A stretch of DNA of 64,000 nt from Rhizobium sp. NXC14 (GCF_002117485.1 NZ_CP021030.1:499001-563000), one strand, 5' to 3'; shown: positions 19,024 through 28,723, numbered from the stretch's first letter. Notes: a model not told the origin generated them from the letters alone. Numbers and translations: made by a program.

Positions 19024-19938
19024 ATGGCTCCTAAACATTTCCTCGATCTTTCGGCCGTCACCTCGGCCGACCTCAGAACTATCATGAACGACGCGCTCGC
19101 CCGCAAGCAGGCCTTCAAATCCGGCAAGGGCGACAAGCCGCTCGCCGGCAAGATGCTGGCGATGATCTTCGAAAAGCCGTCGACGCGCACCCGCGTTTCC
19201 TTCGACGTCGGCATGCGCCAGCTCGGCGGCGAAACGCTGTTTCTCTCCGGTACTGAAATGCAGCTCGGCCGCGCCGAGACGATCGGCGACACCGCCAAGG
19301 TGCTGTCGCGCTATGTCGATGCGATCATGATCCGCACCACCGAGCATTCCAGGCTTTTGGAGCTCGCCGAGCACGCGACCGTGCCTGTGATCAATGCGCT
19401 GACGGACGACACCCACCCCTGCCAGATCATGGCCGATATCATGACCTTCGAGGAGCATCGCGGCCCGATCAAGGGCAAGACGATCGCATGGACCGGCGAC
19501 GGCAACAATGTGCTGCATTCGCTGGTGGAAGGGGCTGCGCGCTTCGGCTACCGCATGAACATGGCCGTGCCTCTTGGCTCGGAGCCTAAGGATCACTATC
19601 TGAACTGGGCCCGCAATGAGGGCGCCGAAGTCATGCTCTGCCATGATGCCGACCGTGCGGTCGAAGGCGCCGATTGCGTGGTGACCGATACCTGGGTCTC
19701 CATGAATCAGGAACATCGGGCCCGGGGTCACAACGTCTTCCAGCCTTATCAGGTCAATGCGGCCTTGATGGCCAAGGCCGGCAGCGATGCATTGTTCATG
19801 CATTGCTTGCCTGCTCATCGCGGTGAGGAAGTGACGGACGAGGTGATCGACGGCCCGCAATCCGTGGTCTTCGATGAAGCGGAAAACCGTCTTCATGCGC
19901 AGAAGTCGATTCTTGCTTGGTGCCTGGGCGCGATCTGA
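19024..19938 (+). CDS. argF: Ornithine carbamoyltransferase
   Basis: A 304-residue enzyme that forms citrulline from ornithine and carbamoyl phosphate. The carbamoyl-phosphate motif STRTR is at residues 53-57, HPCQ at 131-134 and the ornithine loop HCLPAHRG near the C-terminus. The ATG at 19024 lies 37 bases after argD; an earlier in-frame codon inside argD is rejected. Normal family length. Confidence 0.96.
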   Translation: MAPKHFLDLSAVTSADLRTIMNDALARKQAFKSGKGDKPLAGKMLAMIFEKPSTRTRVSFDVGMRQLGGETLFLSGTEMQLGRAETIGDTAKVLSRYVDAIMIRTTEHSRLLELAEHATVPVINALTDDTHPCQIMADIMTFEEHRGPIKGKTIAWTGDGNNVLHSLVEGAARFGYRMNMAVPLGSEPKDHYLNWARNEGAEVMLCHDADRAVEGADCVVTDTWVSMNQEHRARGHNVFQPYQVNAALMAKAGSDALFMHCLPAHRGEEVTDEVIDGPQSVVFDEAENRLHAQKSILAWCLGAI

Positions 19939-20031
19939 ACCATAATCGGATGTTGCGAGTCATAAGCTTGCGGCCCGACTGCGCGAGCGCCGGACACTTT
20001 GGCCGCCGCTCCAGAAACTAGGAGTAAAGCC

Positions 20032-21024
20032 ATGGCAGAAGCTGCAGCCGCCCTCGGCCAGTTCGATTTCGCCGGCGATGATCATGTCGTCCCCTTTCAG
20101 GTGGAGGGTCTGGATGTGCGCGGCCGCGCCGTCCAGCTCGGCCCCATGCTCGATGCGATCCTCGAGCGCCATCATTATCCCGCGCCCGTCGCCCGGCTGC
20201 TCGCCGAAGTCGTCGTACTGACGGTGCTGCTCGGCACCTCGCTGAAGTTCGACGGCAAGTTCACCGTGCAGACCAAGGGCGACGGCCCGGTCGATCTGCT
20301 CGTCGCCGATTTCTCGACGCCGGAGAACGTGCGTGCCTATGCCCGTTTCGACCGGGCGCTGCTCGACCAGGCGATTGCCTCAGGCGAGACCGAGCCGGAG
20401 CAACTGCTCGGCAAGGGCGTGCTCGCCTTCACCATCGATCAGGGCAAGTTCGCGCAGCCTTACCAGGGCATTGTCGCCCTCGACGGCACGTCGCTCGAGG
20501 AGATCGCCGGCGTCTATTTCCGCCAGTCGGAGCAGATCCCGACGCGGGTGCGCCTGGCTGCGGCCGAACTTTTCGACCGTGACGATGCCGGCAAGCCGCG
20601 CCATCGTTGGCGGGCAGGCGGCCTCGTCGCCCAGTTCCTGCCGGAGGCACCGGAGCGCATGCGCCAGCCTGATCTCCACGGCGGCGACGGCGATAACGGC
20701 GACCGTCCGCATGGCGAGGATGACGCCTGGACCGAAGCGCGCTCGCTGGTCGAGACCATCGATGCCGACGAGCTGACCGATCCGCAGGTCGGCACCGAAC
20801 GTCTCTTGTTCCGCCTGTTCCACGAGCGCGGCGTGCGCGTCTTCGAGCCCCGCGCCGTCTTCGACCGCTGCAGCTGCTCGCGGGAAAAAATAGGCAACGT
20901 GCTGAAGGGCTTCACCGCCGAGGAGATCGAGGCCAGCCAGGAAAACGGCGAGATATCCGTCACCTGTGAATTCTGCTCGACCACATACCGCTTCGAAGCA
21001 GCCGAGCTTCAGCCGGCGGAATAA
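20032..21024 (+). CDS. hslO: Redox-regulated chaperone Hsp33
   Basis: A 330-residue cytoplasmic holdase turned on by oxidation. The C-terminal redox switch has the expected zinc cysteines: CSC in 'FDRCSCSREKIGNVL' and CEFC about 30 residues later. The start at 20032 follows AGGAG at good spacing; a TTG 11 codons earlier is rejected. It follows argF in the same direction but with its own ribosome site and a 93-base gap. Confidence 0.94.
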   Translation: MAEAAAALGQFDFAGDDHVVPFQVEGLDVRGRAVQLGPMLDAILERHHYPAPVARLLAEVVVLTVLLGTSLKFDGKFTVQTKGDGPVDLLVADFSTPENVRAYARFDRALLDQAIASGETEPEQLLGKGVLAFTIDQGKFAQPYQGIVALDGTSLEEIAGVYFRQSEQIPTRVRLAAAELFDRDDAGKPRHRWRAGGLVAQFLPEAPERMRQPDLHGGDGDNGDRPHGEDDAWTEARSLVETIDADELTDPQVGTERLLFRLFHERGVRVFEPRAVFDRCSCSREKIGNVLKGFTAEEIEASQENGEISVTCEFCSTTYRFEAAELQPAE

Positions 21025-21135
21025 CATTAGTCGCGCTTGGCGCGAAAAAGATACGCATTGCAGCGGCACAGTGACTCGACTTTTAGTAGTCACTGTGCAC
21101 CTATTATCCCAACTGGTTCTGGGGGCGGGACGTCA

Positions 21136-21726
21136 ATGCGGCTTTTGTATTTTGTATTCGCATTCATTGCTGCGATGCCACGGATTGTCCTGGCTGATGA
21201 CGAAACAATCAAATGGAAAGAGGTTGGCGGCTGGACCGTGGCTGTCGACCCGACCTTGGGCAACGGCTGTTTTGTTCTCACTTCATTTGATGACGGCACC
21301 GTTTTTCGTCTGGGCTTTAATTTTACAAAAAAGGAGAGCCCTTTTTACATTGTGATCGCAAATCCGAACTGGAAATCCTTGGAAGTGGGAAAGCAATATC
21401 CCATCGAACTGTCGTTAGATCGTTCTCAATGGACGGCGAATGCGAGCGCTCTCGATCTTGATGGCTTCAAGGGATTATGGATCGATTTTAAGGATTCCAG
21501 TCTGATTGCCGAGTTCGCTCGTAAACTGGGTTTTCGCGCCACCTTCAACGGAAAGCAGATTGTTGCGCTGAGTTTAAAAAATTCCGTCAGGGCAACGGAT
21601 GAGATGCTCACCTGCCAGAAGGCGGTAAACGCTGCAGTCGCTCAGCGGCCAGCCACGCCCCAATCAAAGGATCCGTTCGAAGCAAAGCCGGACACCCGGA
21701 CGGCCTCGGATCCTTTTGATCTCTGA
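21136..21726 (+). CDS. Exported hypothetical protein
   Basis: A 196-residue protein with a signal peptide at 1-20 (cleavage near VLADD). The mature part is beta-rich and has two cysteines (NGCFVL and LTCQKA). The C-terminus is a low-complexity tail rich in Pro, Lys and Asp. No family recognised. The ATG at 21136 follows a GGGGGCGGGA stretch. Codon use is less GC-biased than in its neighbours, hinting at later acquisition. Confidence 0.6.
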   Translation: MRLLYFVFAFIAAMPRIVLADDETIKWKEVGGWTVAVDPTLGNGCFVLTSFDDGTVFRLGFNFTKKESPFYIVIANPNWKSLEVGKQYPIELSLDRSQWTANASALDLDGFKGLWIDFKDSSLIAEFARKLGFRATFNGKQIVALSLKNSVRATDEMLTCQKAVNAAVAQRPATPQSKDPFEAKPDTRTASDPFDL

Positions 21727-21775
21727 TGCATGTCATCTGGGGGTGAATCGGGCATATCCACTTTGGGGCCTGCGC

Positions 21776-22186
21776 TCAGTTCAGCACGCGCAGTAGCCCC
21801 GGTGAATCCAGCGAGAAGGCGGGGATGTCGACGTCGAATAGCTCGCCTTCATCCGTTTCCATCTGGTAATGGCCGAACATCAGGCCTGAGGGCGTGTCAA
21901 GCGGGCAGCCGGAGGAATATTCGTAGGTGTCGCCCGGGCTGAGCCGCGGCTGTTCGCCGACGACGCCGGGTCCGGTCACCTCGTCCACCACCCCGTTCTG
22001 GTCGGTGATGTTCCAGTAGCGATTGATGAGGCGAACGGCGACGCCGGAATTGTTGCTGATGACGATCCGGTAACCCCAGACATAGCGATCGTCTTCCGGA
22101 TCGGATTGCTCCTCCAGATAGAACGGTTCGACCACGACTTCGATATCTCTTGTGAGGGCGCGATACATGCCTTGCACCATAGTCAA
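21776..22186 (-). CDS. apaG: ApaG protein (DUF525)
   Basis: A protein of about 136 residues with the all-beta ApaG fold. The core '[19 protein letters not shown]' and '[12 protein letters not shown]', followed by '[20 protein letters not shown]', are hallmark stretches. The biochemical role is unsettled; it is linked to Co2+ resistance and low Mg2+ in enterics. Starts at 22186, 22180 and 22168 are all possible; the family usually begins near MYRALT (22168). Confidence 0.92.
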   Translation of the reverse strand: MTMVQGMYRALTRDIEVVVEPFYLEEQSDPEDDRYVWGYRIVISNNSGVAVRLINRYWNITDQNGVVDEVTGPGVVGEQPRLSPGDTYEYSSGCPLDTPSGLMFGHYQMETDEGELFDVDIPAFSLDSPGLLRVLN

Positions 22187-22392
22187 GATATGTTACCCGT
22201 ATCTTATAAAGAGGCCCCGTCCGTCAAGAAACGGAACGTTGATCAGCGGTCAAATGGTGATCATCGTATGGTTTTCGATCGTTAAGCCTAATCGTCAGCG
22301 TTAATTTTACTTCGCAACGCCGGCGCGGGGGTACTTGTTCCCGCAGATCGGCGGCCGGCTCCTCATTGAAGTCCGGCCGCTATTCCAGTCCA

Positions 22393-23577
22393 TCAGGCCG
22401 AAACCTTGGAAAGCGCCTGCGCGAAGTCCTCGATCAGGTCGTCCGTATCCTCGATGCCGGCCGAAAGCCGCACCGTGCCCGGAGAAATGCCGAGTTCGGC
22501 ACGCGCCTCTTCCGTCAGGTTCTTGTGCGTCGTCGTTGCCGGATGGGTGATCAGGCTTTTGCTGTCGCCGAGATTGTTGGAGATCTTGATGATCTCAAGC
22601 GCGTTCTGCAGCGCGAAGGCCGCCTCCTTGCCGCCCTTCAGCTCGAAGCAGACGAGCGTCGAGCCGCCGGTCATCTGTTTGGCGATGATGTCAGACTGCG
22701 GGTGGTCCTTGCGGCCGGGATAGATCACCTTGGCGACCTTGCCCTGCTCTGCCAGGAAATCGGCGATCTTCGCCGCATTTTCAGTCTGCTGCTTGACGCG
22801 CAGCGGCAGCGTTTCAATGCCCTTCAGCAGCGTCCAGGCATTGAACGGCGACATGGCCGGGCCGGTATGGCGAAAATAGTCGTGCAGGTTCTCGTCGATC
22901 CATGCCTTGTCGGAAAGCACCACCCCGCCGAGGCACCGGCCCTGGCCGTCGATATGCTTGGTGGCGGAATAGACGACGATATGGGCGCCGAGTTCGAGCG
23001 GCTTCTGGAAGAGCGGCGTCGCGAAGACGTTGTCGACGATCAGCTTGGCGCCGACCTGGTTGGCGAGGCTGGCGACGCCTGCGATATCGATCACTTCGAG
23101 CGTCGGGTTGGTCGGGCTCTCCAGGAAGAATACCTTGGTATTCGGGCGGACCGCCTTTTCCCAATTGGCGAGATCCCGGCCGTCGACCAGCGTGCACTCG
23201 ATGCCGTATTTCGGCGCAAGCGTTTCCACGACCCAGCGGCAGGAGCCGAACAGCGCGCGGGCCGCGACGATGTGGTCGCCGGCCTTGACCTGGCAGAGGA
23301 CGGCGGCGGCGACGGCCGCCATGCCGGAGGCGGTGGCGCGGGCATCTTCAGCGCCTTCCAATGCGCACATGCGCTTTTCGAACATGTCGTTGGTTGGGCT
23401 GCCGTAGCGGGCATAGATGAAGCCGTCCGTTTCGCCCTTGAAGCGGGCTTCTGCCGCTTCCGACGTGTCATAGACGAAACCCTGGGTGAGATAGATTGCC
23501 TCTGATGTTTCGCCATATTGCGAACGCAGCGTGCCGCCATGGACGAGTTGGGTTGCCGGGCGCCAGGTCTTGCTCAT
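22393..23577 (-). CDS. metZ: O-succinylhomoserine sulfhydrylase
   Basis: A 394-residue PLP enzyme of the Cys/Met metabolism family that makes homocysteine from O-succinylhomoserine and sulfide. Visible are 'YARYGSPTNDMFE', 'PTNPTLEVIDI' and the PLP lysine in 'YSATKHIDGQGRCLGG'. The start at 23577 (MSKTWRPATQLVHGG) is chosen over one seven codons upstream. A SAM-II riboswitch followed by a terminator hairpin lies directly upstream, so it is predicted to be switched off when S-adenosylmethionine is abundant. Confidence 0.94.
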   Translation of the reverse strand: MSKTWRPATQLVHGGTLRSQYGETSEAIYLTQGFVYDTSEAAEARFKGETDGFIYARYGSPTNDMFEKRMCALEGAEDARATASGMAAVAAAVLCQVKAGDHIVAARALFGSCRWVVETLAPKYGIECTLVDGRDLANWEKAVRPNTKVFFLESPTNPTLEVIDIAGVASLANQVGAKLIVDNVFATPLFQKPLELGAHIVVYSATKHIDGQGRCLGGVVLSDKAWIDENLHDYFRHTGPAMSPFNAWTLLKGIETLPLRVKQQTENAAKIADFLAEQGKVAKVIYPGRKDHPQSDIIAKQMTGGSTLVCFELKGGKEAAFALQNALEIIKISNNLGDSKSLITHPATTTHKNLTEEARAELGISPGTVRLSAGIEDTDDLIEDFAQALSKVSA

Positions 23578-23596
23578 GCCATCACCTTCACATAAC

Positions 23597-23626
23597 AAAA
23601 AACCGGCCGCAAAAGCAGACCGGTTT
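23597..23626 (-). terminator. Terminator hairpin between SAM-II aptamer and metZ
   Basis: On the minus strand AAACCGG pairs with CCGGTTT around an inner TCTGC/GCGG-type stem and is followed by TTTTTT. It lies between the aptamer and the metZ ATG, so it may serve as the expression platform. Confidence 0.75.
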
Positions 23627-23631
23627 CATAA

Positions 23632-23692
23632 CCCGGTCTTTTTAGCCACTTGTTTAACGTGGCTGCAAGCCGACCGGCCAAATCACCACGGG
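23632..23692 (-). promoter_or_regulatory. SAM-II riboswitch (metZ leader)
   Basis: Read on the minus strand, the 61-base block contains GGTGATTTGG, the P1 arm CCGGTCGGCTTGCAGCC, the conserved ACGTTAAACAAGT and GGCTAAAAAGACCGGG. The second copy of the pairing sequence gives the H-type pseudoknot of SAM-II (metA motif), known upstream of met genes in alphaproteobacteria. Confidence 0.93.
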
Positions 23693-23773
23693 ATAATTTT
23701 GCAATACTGCTGTTAGCTGCTTGCGTCAATTCCCCGATTTTGGTTTTGTCGGCGGCAAAATGATGGATGGGGC

Positions 23774-24868
23774 ATGATGGCTCGCGAAACTGGAATTCTG
23801 GCGGACCGCGCGATTGCGGCACTGTTCGAAACGGGGCGTCTGAACTCCGAGCGGGAGCTCGACCGCGATCAGATCCAGCCGGCGAGCCTCGACCTGCGCT
23901 TAGGAAGCAAGGCCTTTCGTGTGCGCGCTTCCTTCATGCCCGGCCCCTCGCATCTGGTCTCCGACAAGCTCGATCGGCTGAGCCTGCACGTGATCGACCT
24001 GTCCCAGGGCGCGGTGCTCGAAACCGGCTGCGTCTATATCGTACCGCTGATGGAGAGCCTGGCGCTGCCTGCCGACATGTCGGCTTCGGCCAATCCGAAG
24101 AGCTCGACCGGCAGGCTCGATATCTTCACCCGCGTCATCACCGACTACGCCCAGGAATTCGACAAGATCCCGCCGGGCTATTCCGGCCCGCTCTATCTCG
24201 AAATCAGCCCGCGCACCTTCCCGATCGTCGTTCGCCGCGGCTCGCGCCTGTCGCAGATCCGCTTCCGCGTCGGCCAGTCCGTGCTCGGCGAGCCGGAACT
24301 TCTGAGGCTGCATGAAAGCGAGACGCTTGTTGCCAGCAAGCAGCCGAACGTCTCGGGCGGCGGCATCGCGCTGTCGATCGATCTCACCGGCGACAAGGAC
24401 GGCCTGATCGGCTATCGCGGCAAGCACCACACCGCGGTCGTCGATGTCGACGAGAAGGACCAGCACGATATTTTCGATTTCTGGGAGCCGCTCTACAGCC
24501 GCGGCCGCAACGAGCTGATCCTCGATCCCGACGAGTTCTATATCCTCGTCTCGCGCGAGGCCGTGCACGTGCCGCCGGATTATGCCGCCGAGATGACCCC
24601 CTTCGATCCGCTGGTCGGCGAGTTCCGCGTCCACTATGCCGGCTTCTTCGATCCGGGCTTCGGCCATGCGCCGGCCGGCGGCCGCGGCAGCCGCGCCGTG
24701 CTCGAAGTGCGCAGCCACGAAGTGCCCTTCATCCTCGAAGACGGCCAGATCGTCGGCCGCCTGGTCTACGAGCACATGCAGGAAAAACCGGCAAGCCTTT
24801 ACGGCTCCGGCCTCGGCTCCAACTACCAGGCCCAGGGCCTCAAGCTCTCCAAACATTTCCGCATCTGA
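23774..24868 (+). CDS. dcd: dCTP deaminase, double-length type
   Basis: A 364-residue protein of the Dcd/dUTPase superfamily, which supplies dUMP precursors by deaminating dCTP. Canonical Dcd is about 190 residues. Here the N-terminal half carries 'QIQPASLDLRLG' and 'SSTGRLDIFTRV', and the C-terminal half repeats the fold with 'ILDPDEFYILVSREAVHVP' and 'HYAGFFDPGFGHAPAGGRGS'. This long form is usual in alphaproteobacteria. Which half is catalytic cannot be settled by eye. Start is ATG at 23774 or 23777. Confidence 0.85.
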   Translation: MMARETGILADRAIAALFETGRLNSERELDRDQIQPASLDLRLGSKAFRVRASFMPGPSHLVSDKLDRLSLHVIDLSQGAVLETGCVYIVPLMESLALPADMSASANPKSSTGRLDIFTRVITDYAQEFDKIPPGYSGPLYLEISPRTFPIVVRRGSRLSQIRFRVGQSVLGEPELLRLHESETLVASKQPNVSGGGIALSIDLTGDKDGLIGYRGKHHTAVVDVDEKDQHDIFDFWEPLYSRGRNELILDPDEFYILVSREAVHVPPDYAAEMTPFDPLVGEFRVHYAGFFDPGFGHAPAGGRGSRAVLEVRSHEVPFILEDGQIVGRLVYEHMQEKPASLYGSGLGSNYQAQGLKLSKHFRI

Positions 24869-24929
24869 CGCCGGCCTGACGGGCGGCGACTTGACAGCGG
24901 CCCCCATCTGTTGGAAATCTCAGCTCATC

Positions 24930-25003
24930 GCGGGTGTAGCTCAATGGTAGAGCAGCAGCTTCCCAAGCTGAATACGAGGGTTCGATTCCCTTCACCCGCT
25001 CCA
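24930..25003 (+). tRNA. tRNA-Gly (anticodon CCC)
   Basis: A 74-base cloverleaf with acceptor GCGGGTG/CACCCGC, D arm TAGCTCAATGGTAGAGC, anticodon loop TTCCCAA (anticodon CCC), T arm GGTTCGATTCCC and encoded TCCA end. It decodes GGG glycine codons. Confidence 0.95.
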
Positions 25004-25026
25004 GCTGCCTTTCCAGCGATGTCCTT

Positions 25027-25305
25027 CTAATCCCCGAAAAACCGAATCGGCTTATACCGGCGGTGTGCGATGATCAGGCTGCGGTCGGGCTGGAGGATGT
25101 AGGTTTCCTCCACCTGTCGGCCATACTGGTCGATAAAATCATGCGGGAAGGAGGAGCCGGGTGGCGATTTGGTGAGCTTGGTGCGCGGCTGGCCGTGATA
25201 GGTGATGCTGCCTGGGATGGGTTCGAGGCCCGGGCCGCTGTAGCTGACGGTGTTGCATCCCGCCAGAACGAGTGTGCCGATGAGGCCGATGATTGCCGGT
25301 TTCAT
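25027..25305 (-). CDS. Small lipoprotein, hypothetical
   Basis: A 92-residue protein with a lipoprotein signal (lipobox LVLAGC, Cys17). The short mature part ends in 'LIIAHRRYKPIRFFGD'. A longer open frame runs upstream but has no coding character. ATG at 25305 follows GGAAGGG at good spacing; a codon at 25311 is the alternative. Function unknown. Convergent with tRNA-Gly. Confidence 0.7.
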   Translation of the reverse strand: MKPAIIGLIGTLVLAGCNTVSYSGPGLEPIPGSITYHGQPRTKLTKSPPGSSFPHDFIDQYGRQVEETYILQPDRSLIIAHRRYKPIRFFGD

Positions 25306-25659
25306 ATCCATCCCTTCCGATGCGCAGAACGTTGCGATCTTACTCCCGATCGCAACAGACGCACCAGATGAAACGGCGTCTCCGCCTTCACTCGTTCGAG
25401 AGGTGCTGCCCGGAGCGCAGGAAATCCATGCGTTGGCGAAACCGGCGGTGTCTGCTAGATGGGCAGTGTCGAAAAAGGCAGGATCGGTTGAGGTAAGCCC
25501 GATCCCTTCCGTTGGAGCGTCGTGAGCGCTCTCAAGAAGCTCTGCTCCGTGGCCTATGGCACGAGAACCCGCGACGTGATCCGCATCAAGATGCGGGATC
25601 CCGGCGGCGTGCGGAGACGGCAAAAGGCAGTCGCGGGATTTTTTCAAACGGAGACTGTC
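25306..25659. other. Gene-free stretch
   Basis: About 350 bases between two divergent genes. A frame opens from 25522 in phase with the VOC gene, but the family homology starts only at 25660. Apart from a short inverted repeat (GATCCGCATC..GATGCGGGATC near 25578-25600) I see no structure. Confidence 0.4.
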
Positions 25660-26040
25660 ATGCGCCTGAACCATCTCGATTTTCACGTTCCCGATATTAC
25701 CGCGACGGCGGATTTCTTCATCCGCCACTTCGGCCTGATGCTCAAGGATATGCGGGGCCAGAACGGCCTGGCGATACTGACCGACGACGCCGGCCTCGAA
25801 ATTGTCCTCAGCCACGCGATCGCGAAGTTCGGCACCGCCGACCAGGTCGAACTGCAGCGTCAGACTTATCACGTCGGCTTTATTTTGGCTGAGAAGGCTG
25901 ATGTTGATATTGTTCATGCCGGGCTTGTTGCCGCCGGTGCGGTGCTGTCCGGCCCGCCGGCCGCCATGCGCGGCGGCTGGCTGTTTTATTGCACGGCGCC
26001 CGGAAATATTCTGGTCGAGATTGGTTGGCGGCCGGTTTGA
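25660..26040 (+). CDS. VOC (glyoxalase/bleomycin-resistance) family protein
   Basis: A 126-residue protein with one vicinal-oxygen-chelate fold: 'MRLNHLDFHVPDITATADFF' at the start supplies a metal-type histidine (LDFHV), 'YHVGFIL' mid-protein a second and 'NILVEIGW' the closing glutamate. Such proteins act as metal-dependent lyases, dioxygenases or antibiotic-binding proteins; the substrate cannot be told. Start at ATG 25660 after ACGGAGA. Confidence 0.8.
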   Translation: MRLNHLDFHVPDITATADFFIRHFGLMLKDMRGQNGLAILTDDAGLEIVLSHAIAKFGTADQVELQRQTYHVGFILAEKADVDIVHAGLVAAGAVLSGPPAAMRGGWLFYCTAPGNILVEIGWRPV

Positions 26041-26074
26041 GCGAATCCCAGAAGGAAGGGTGCGGCCCGTAGCC

Positions 26075-26251
26075 TGCCCCTCATCCGGCTGCCGGCATCG
26101 ACCGGGGTCGCGCCACGGTCTCGGCCCGTCCTTCAGACCCCCGCAAACCGGGCGAAGGGGATGTGCCGCGACCTCTCCATTCCCCGCCGACCTCTCGCTG
26201 GGCACGTCCCCTCGTCCCGTTTTTACGGGGAGAGGGTTAGGGCGAGGGGCA
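26075..26251 (-). repeat. RIME-type intergenic repeat, copy C
   Basis: A 177-base copy in inverted orientation relative to copies A and B: it starts TGCCCCTCATCCGGCTGCCG and ends GGTTAGGGCGAGGGGCA. It keeps the core GGATGTGCCGCGACCTCTCC and has an inserted block around 26100-26145. It fills the gap between the VOC gene and the chemoreceptor. Confidence 0.85.
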
Positions 26252-26290
26252 GCTATCCGCGCGAACCGGGCAGGCGTGCCTCTTGCCGGC

Positions 26291-28306
26291 TCAGAATTCC
26301 GTCCAGTCGGCATCCTGCGTCGACGGCGTGCTGCTGTTGCCGGCGCCGAAGGCGTTGGCGATCTTCTGGCCTAGCGCCCGGGCGGGGGAGGCGGCCGGGC
26401 GGGTCGTGCCTTCCCTGGCGACGCGGATCGATGCCTTGGCTGCTGCCGGGCGCGGGGCCACCACCCGCGGTGGCGGGGCTGTCGGCCGCTTAGACGCGCT
26501 CGGTACGGCGGCGGCAAAGCCGCCGGTGCCGGTCAATCGGAACTGGCCGAGCAGGGTGTTGAGTGCTGCCGCTTCCGTGGCGAGGCTGCGGCTGGCGGCC
26601 GTCGATTGCTCGACCATCGCCGCATTCTGCTGCGTACCCTGATCCATGGTGTTGACGGCGGTGTTGATCTCCTGCAGCCCGATCGACTGTTCGCGCGAGG
26701 CTTCGGCGATCGCGTGGACGTGCTGGTTGATTTGCTGCACCTCGGTGACGATCACATCGAGCGCCTTGCCGGTCTCGCCCACCAGCGTGACGCCGGTCTG
26801 GACATGAGAGCCGGAATTGGTGATCAGCGACTTGATCTCCTTGGCGGCATTGGCCGAGCGCTGAGCGAGCTCGCGCACTTCCTGGGCGACGACCGCAAAG
26901 CCTTTGCCGGCTTCACCGGCGCGCGCGGCTTCGACGCCGGCATTCAAGGCCAAGAGGTTGGTCTGGAAGGCGATGTCGTCGATGACGCCGATGATGTTGG
27001 AAATTTCGCCCGAAGACTTTTCGATCTCGTGCATGGCGGAGACGGCCTTGCGGACGATCTCGCCGGATTTTTCGGCGCCGAGGCGGGTGCGGGTGACGAG
27101 CTGGCTCGCCTCCTCGGCGCGCTTGGCGGCATCCCGCACCGTCGTGGTGATTTCTTCCAGCGCCGCTGCAGTCTCTTCGACGGAGGCCGACTGCTGTTCC
27201 GTTCGCCGGGAAAGCTCGTCGGCGGAGGAACGAATCTCGTTGGCGCCGGCGCCGATGGCCCGCGCATTGGCCCCGACCGCCTGCATGGTCTCGTTGAGCT
27301 TCTCGACCGAGTGGTTGAAATCTTGGCGCAGCGCATCGAGATGGGCGACGAAGGGCGCGTCGATATGCGAAGCGAGATCGCCGGCGGCAAGGCGACGCAG
27401 GCCGTCGCCGAGGGCTGCGACGGCGCGTTCGAGTTCTGCTGCCTCGCGGGCTTTCTGCGCCTCGCGTTCGCGGCGCTCGCCGTCGCTGACGCTGCGGTCT
27501 GCCTCGGCGCGCGCCTCCATCTGGCGACGCTCGATCGCGTTGTCGCGGAAGATCGAGACCGCCTTTGCCATCTGGCCGACTTCGTCGCGGCGGTCGAGAC
27601 CACTGATATCGCTATCGGTGTCGCCCTCGGCAAGGCGCGTCATGCGCAGGCTGAGCTTCGTCATCGGGCCGGCAATGCCTTTCTGCGCCATGGTGACGCC
27701 AAAGCCGATTGCGGTGAGAACAGCGGTGCCGATCAGAGTGAGACAGAAGGTGATCCGGCCGTTGACGGATGCCGAGAGGCCGTCGCCGCCATCGTTGAGC
27801 ATCGCCATCATCGCATCATTGTTGGCGATCATCTTCGGCGTCAGCGCATCGAGCTTGGCATTGATCAGGGCGACGTTTGCGAGTGCGCCCGCGCTGTCCT
27901 TGCCCTTGCTCTGCTCGATGATCTTATTGGCTAAAGCTTCGATTTCATCGATGCCGGCCTGGATTTCGTCTATCGCTGCCTTGCGGCTCGGAACCAGGGC
28001 GAGGGCCTGTTTCATCCGGTCGCGGGCCTGCGGCAGCTTGCTCGGCGTGGCAAGCGCCGTCTGGTATGTCGGCGTATCGGGCTGCGTCTCGGCAACCAAG
28101 GTCACCTGCAGCACCGAGGCTACGACCGAGGCGCTGGCACGTGCGCTCAGCATCGAGGCCTGCGCCTCATGATCGATAAAGGCGCCATAAGCGGCGTCCG
28201 CCCGGCGGAACTCGGAGATGACATAGATGAGCCCCGCCATCGTGATCAGCCCGAGCAGCGCCACGACCGAAATGATCTTGGTACGGATTTTCAGATGCTT
28301 CAACAT
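26291..28306 (-). CDS. Methyl-accepting chemotaxis protein
   Basis: A 671-residue transmembrane chemoreceptor. TM1 lies at about 10-30, a periplasmic four-helix-bundle domain follows, TM2 near 190-215, then two HAMP-like segments and a signalling domain with the hairpin tip 'IDDIAFQTNLLALNAGVEAA' and 'AGEAGKGFAVVAQEVRELA'. The protein ends in DWTEF, which matches the xWxxF pentapeptide that tethers CheR/CheB. Start at 28306 (MLKHLKIRTKII) is chosen over a frame opening 79 codons upstream. The ligand is unknown; no che genes are nearby. Confidence 0.93.
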   Translation of the reverse strand: MLKHLKIRTKIISVVALLGLITMAGLIYVISEFRRADAAYGAFIDHEAQASMLSARASASVVASVLQVTLVAETQPDTPTYQTALATPSKLPQARDRMKQALALVPSRKAAIDEIQAGIDEIEALANKIIEQSKGKDSAGALANVALINAKLDALTPKMIANNDAMMAMLNDGGDGLSASVNGRITFCLTLIGTAVLTAIGFGVTMAQKGIAGPMTKLSLRMTRLAEGDTDSDISGLDRRDEVGQMAKAVSIFRDNAIERRQMEARAEADRSVSDGERREREAQKAREAAELERAVAALGDGLRRLAAGDLASHIDAPFVAHLDALRQDFNHSVEKLNETMQAVGANARAIGAGANEIRSSADELSRRTEQQSASVEETAAALEEITTTVRDAAKRAEEASQLVTRTRLGAEKSGEIVRKAVSAMHEIEKSSGEISNIIGVIDDIAFQTNLLALNAGVEAARAGEAGKGFAVVAQEVRELAQRSANAAKEIKSLITNSGSHVQTGVTLVGETGKALDVIVTEVQQINQHVHAIAEASREQSIGLQEINTAVNTMDQGTQQNAAMVEQSTAASRSLATEAAALNTLLGQFRLTGTGGFAAAVPSASKRPTAPPPRVVAPRPAAAKASIRVAREGTTRPAASPARALGQKIANAFGAGNSSTPSTQDADWTEF

Positions 28307-28723
28307 GGAAAATGTCACCCGATTTTGCCGGGCGCGCGGCGCGTCCGGTGTTTGGAAATTATGTTGGTAAAGAGCGCTGCCTGACTGTCGCGGCGCCGGA
28401 TAGGGAATTGACGCATGCATCATGCAATCGGCTGGCGGGCCTGTGTCGTCGCGACAAATAGAGGTGATATTCTTTAATTCCGCGCTAACGTGCAGGTGCA
28501 GGCGCACCCCTAGTTTTGAGGGGCAGCGGGAGGTCTGCGCCATCGCTCCAGAGAGCTCATTCTTCGAGGGGCGTGGGAGGATGCTGCGGCAAATGAGGAG
28601 CGTTGGAGGATGTCGCGGCCAATGAGTTCGTGAGCCTCATCCGCTCCCTCACTCCCATGATATTCCCCGGCGGGCATGACTCTGTTACATCTCGTCGATC
28701 CCCAACCCCGGAACTGGATCATC
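28307..28723. other. Gene-free stretch upstream of the chemoreceptor
   Basis: About 417 bases between two divergent genes. Short frames in it have no coding character. No convincing operator, RNA or repeat was seen. Confidence 0.4.

Noticed and set aside
17496..19298. 600-codon frame antisense to argD and argF
   Set aside because: It is a GC-rich shadow of two clear enzymes on the other strand.
25027..26313. 428-codon frame ending in the small lipoprotein
   Set aside because: Its first 330 codons read through a RIME and the antisense of the VOC gene; a lipobox start at 25305 explains the real gene.
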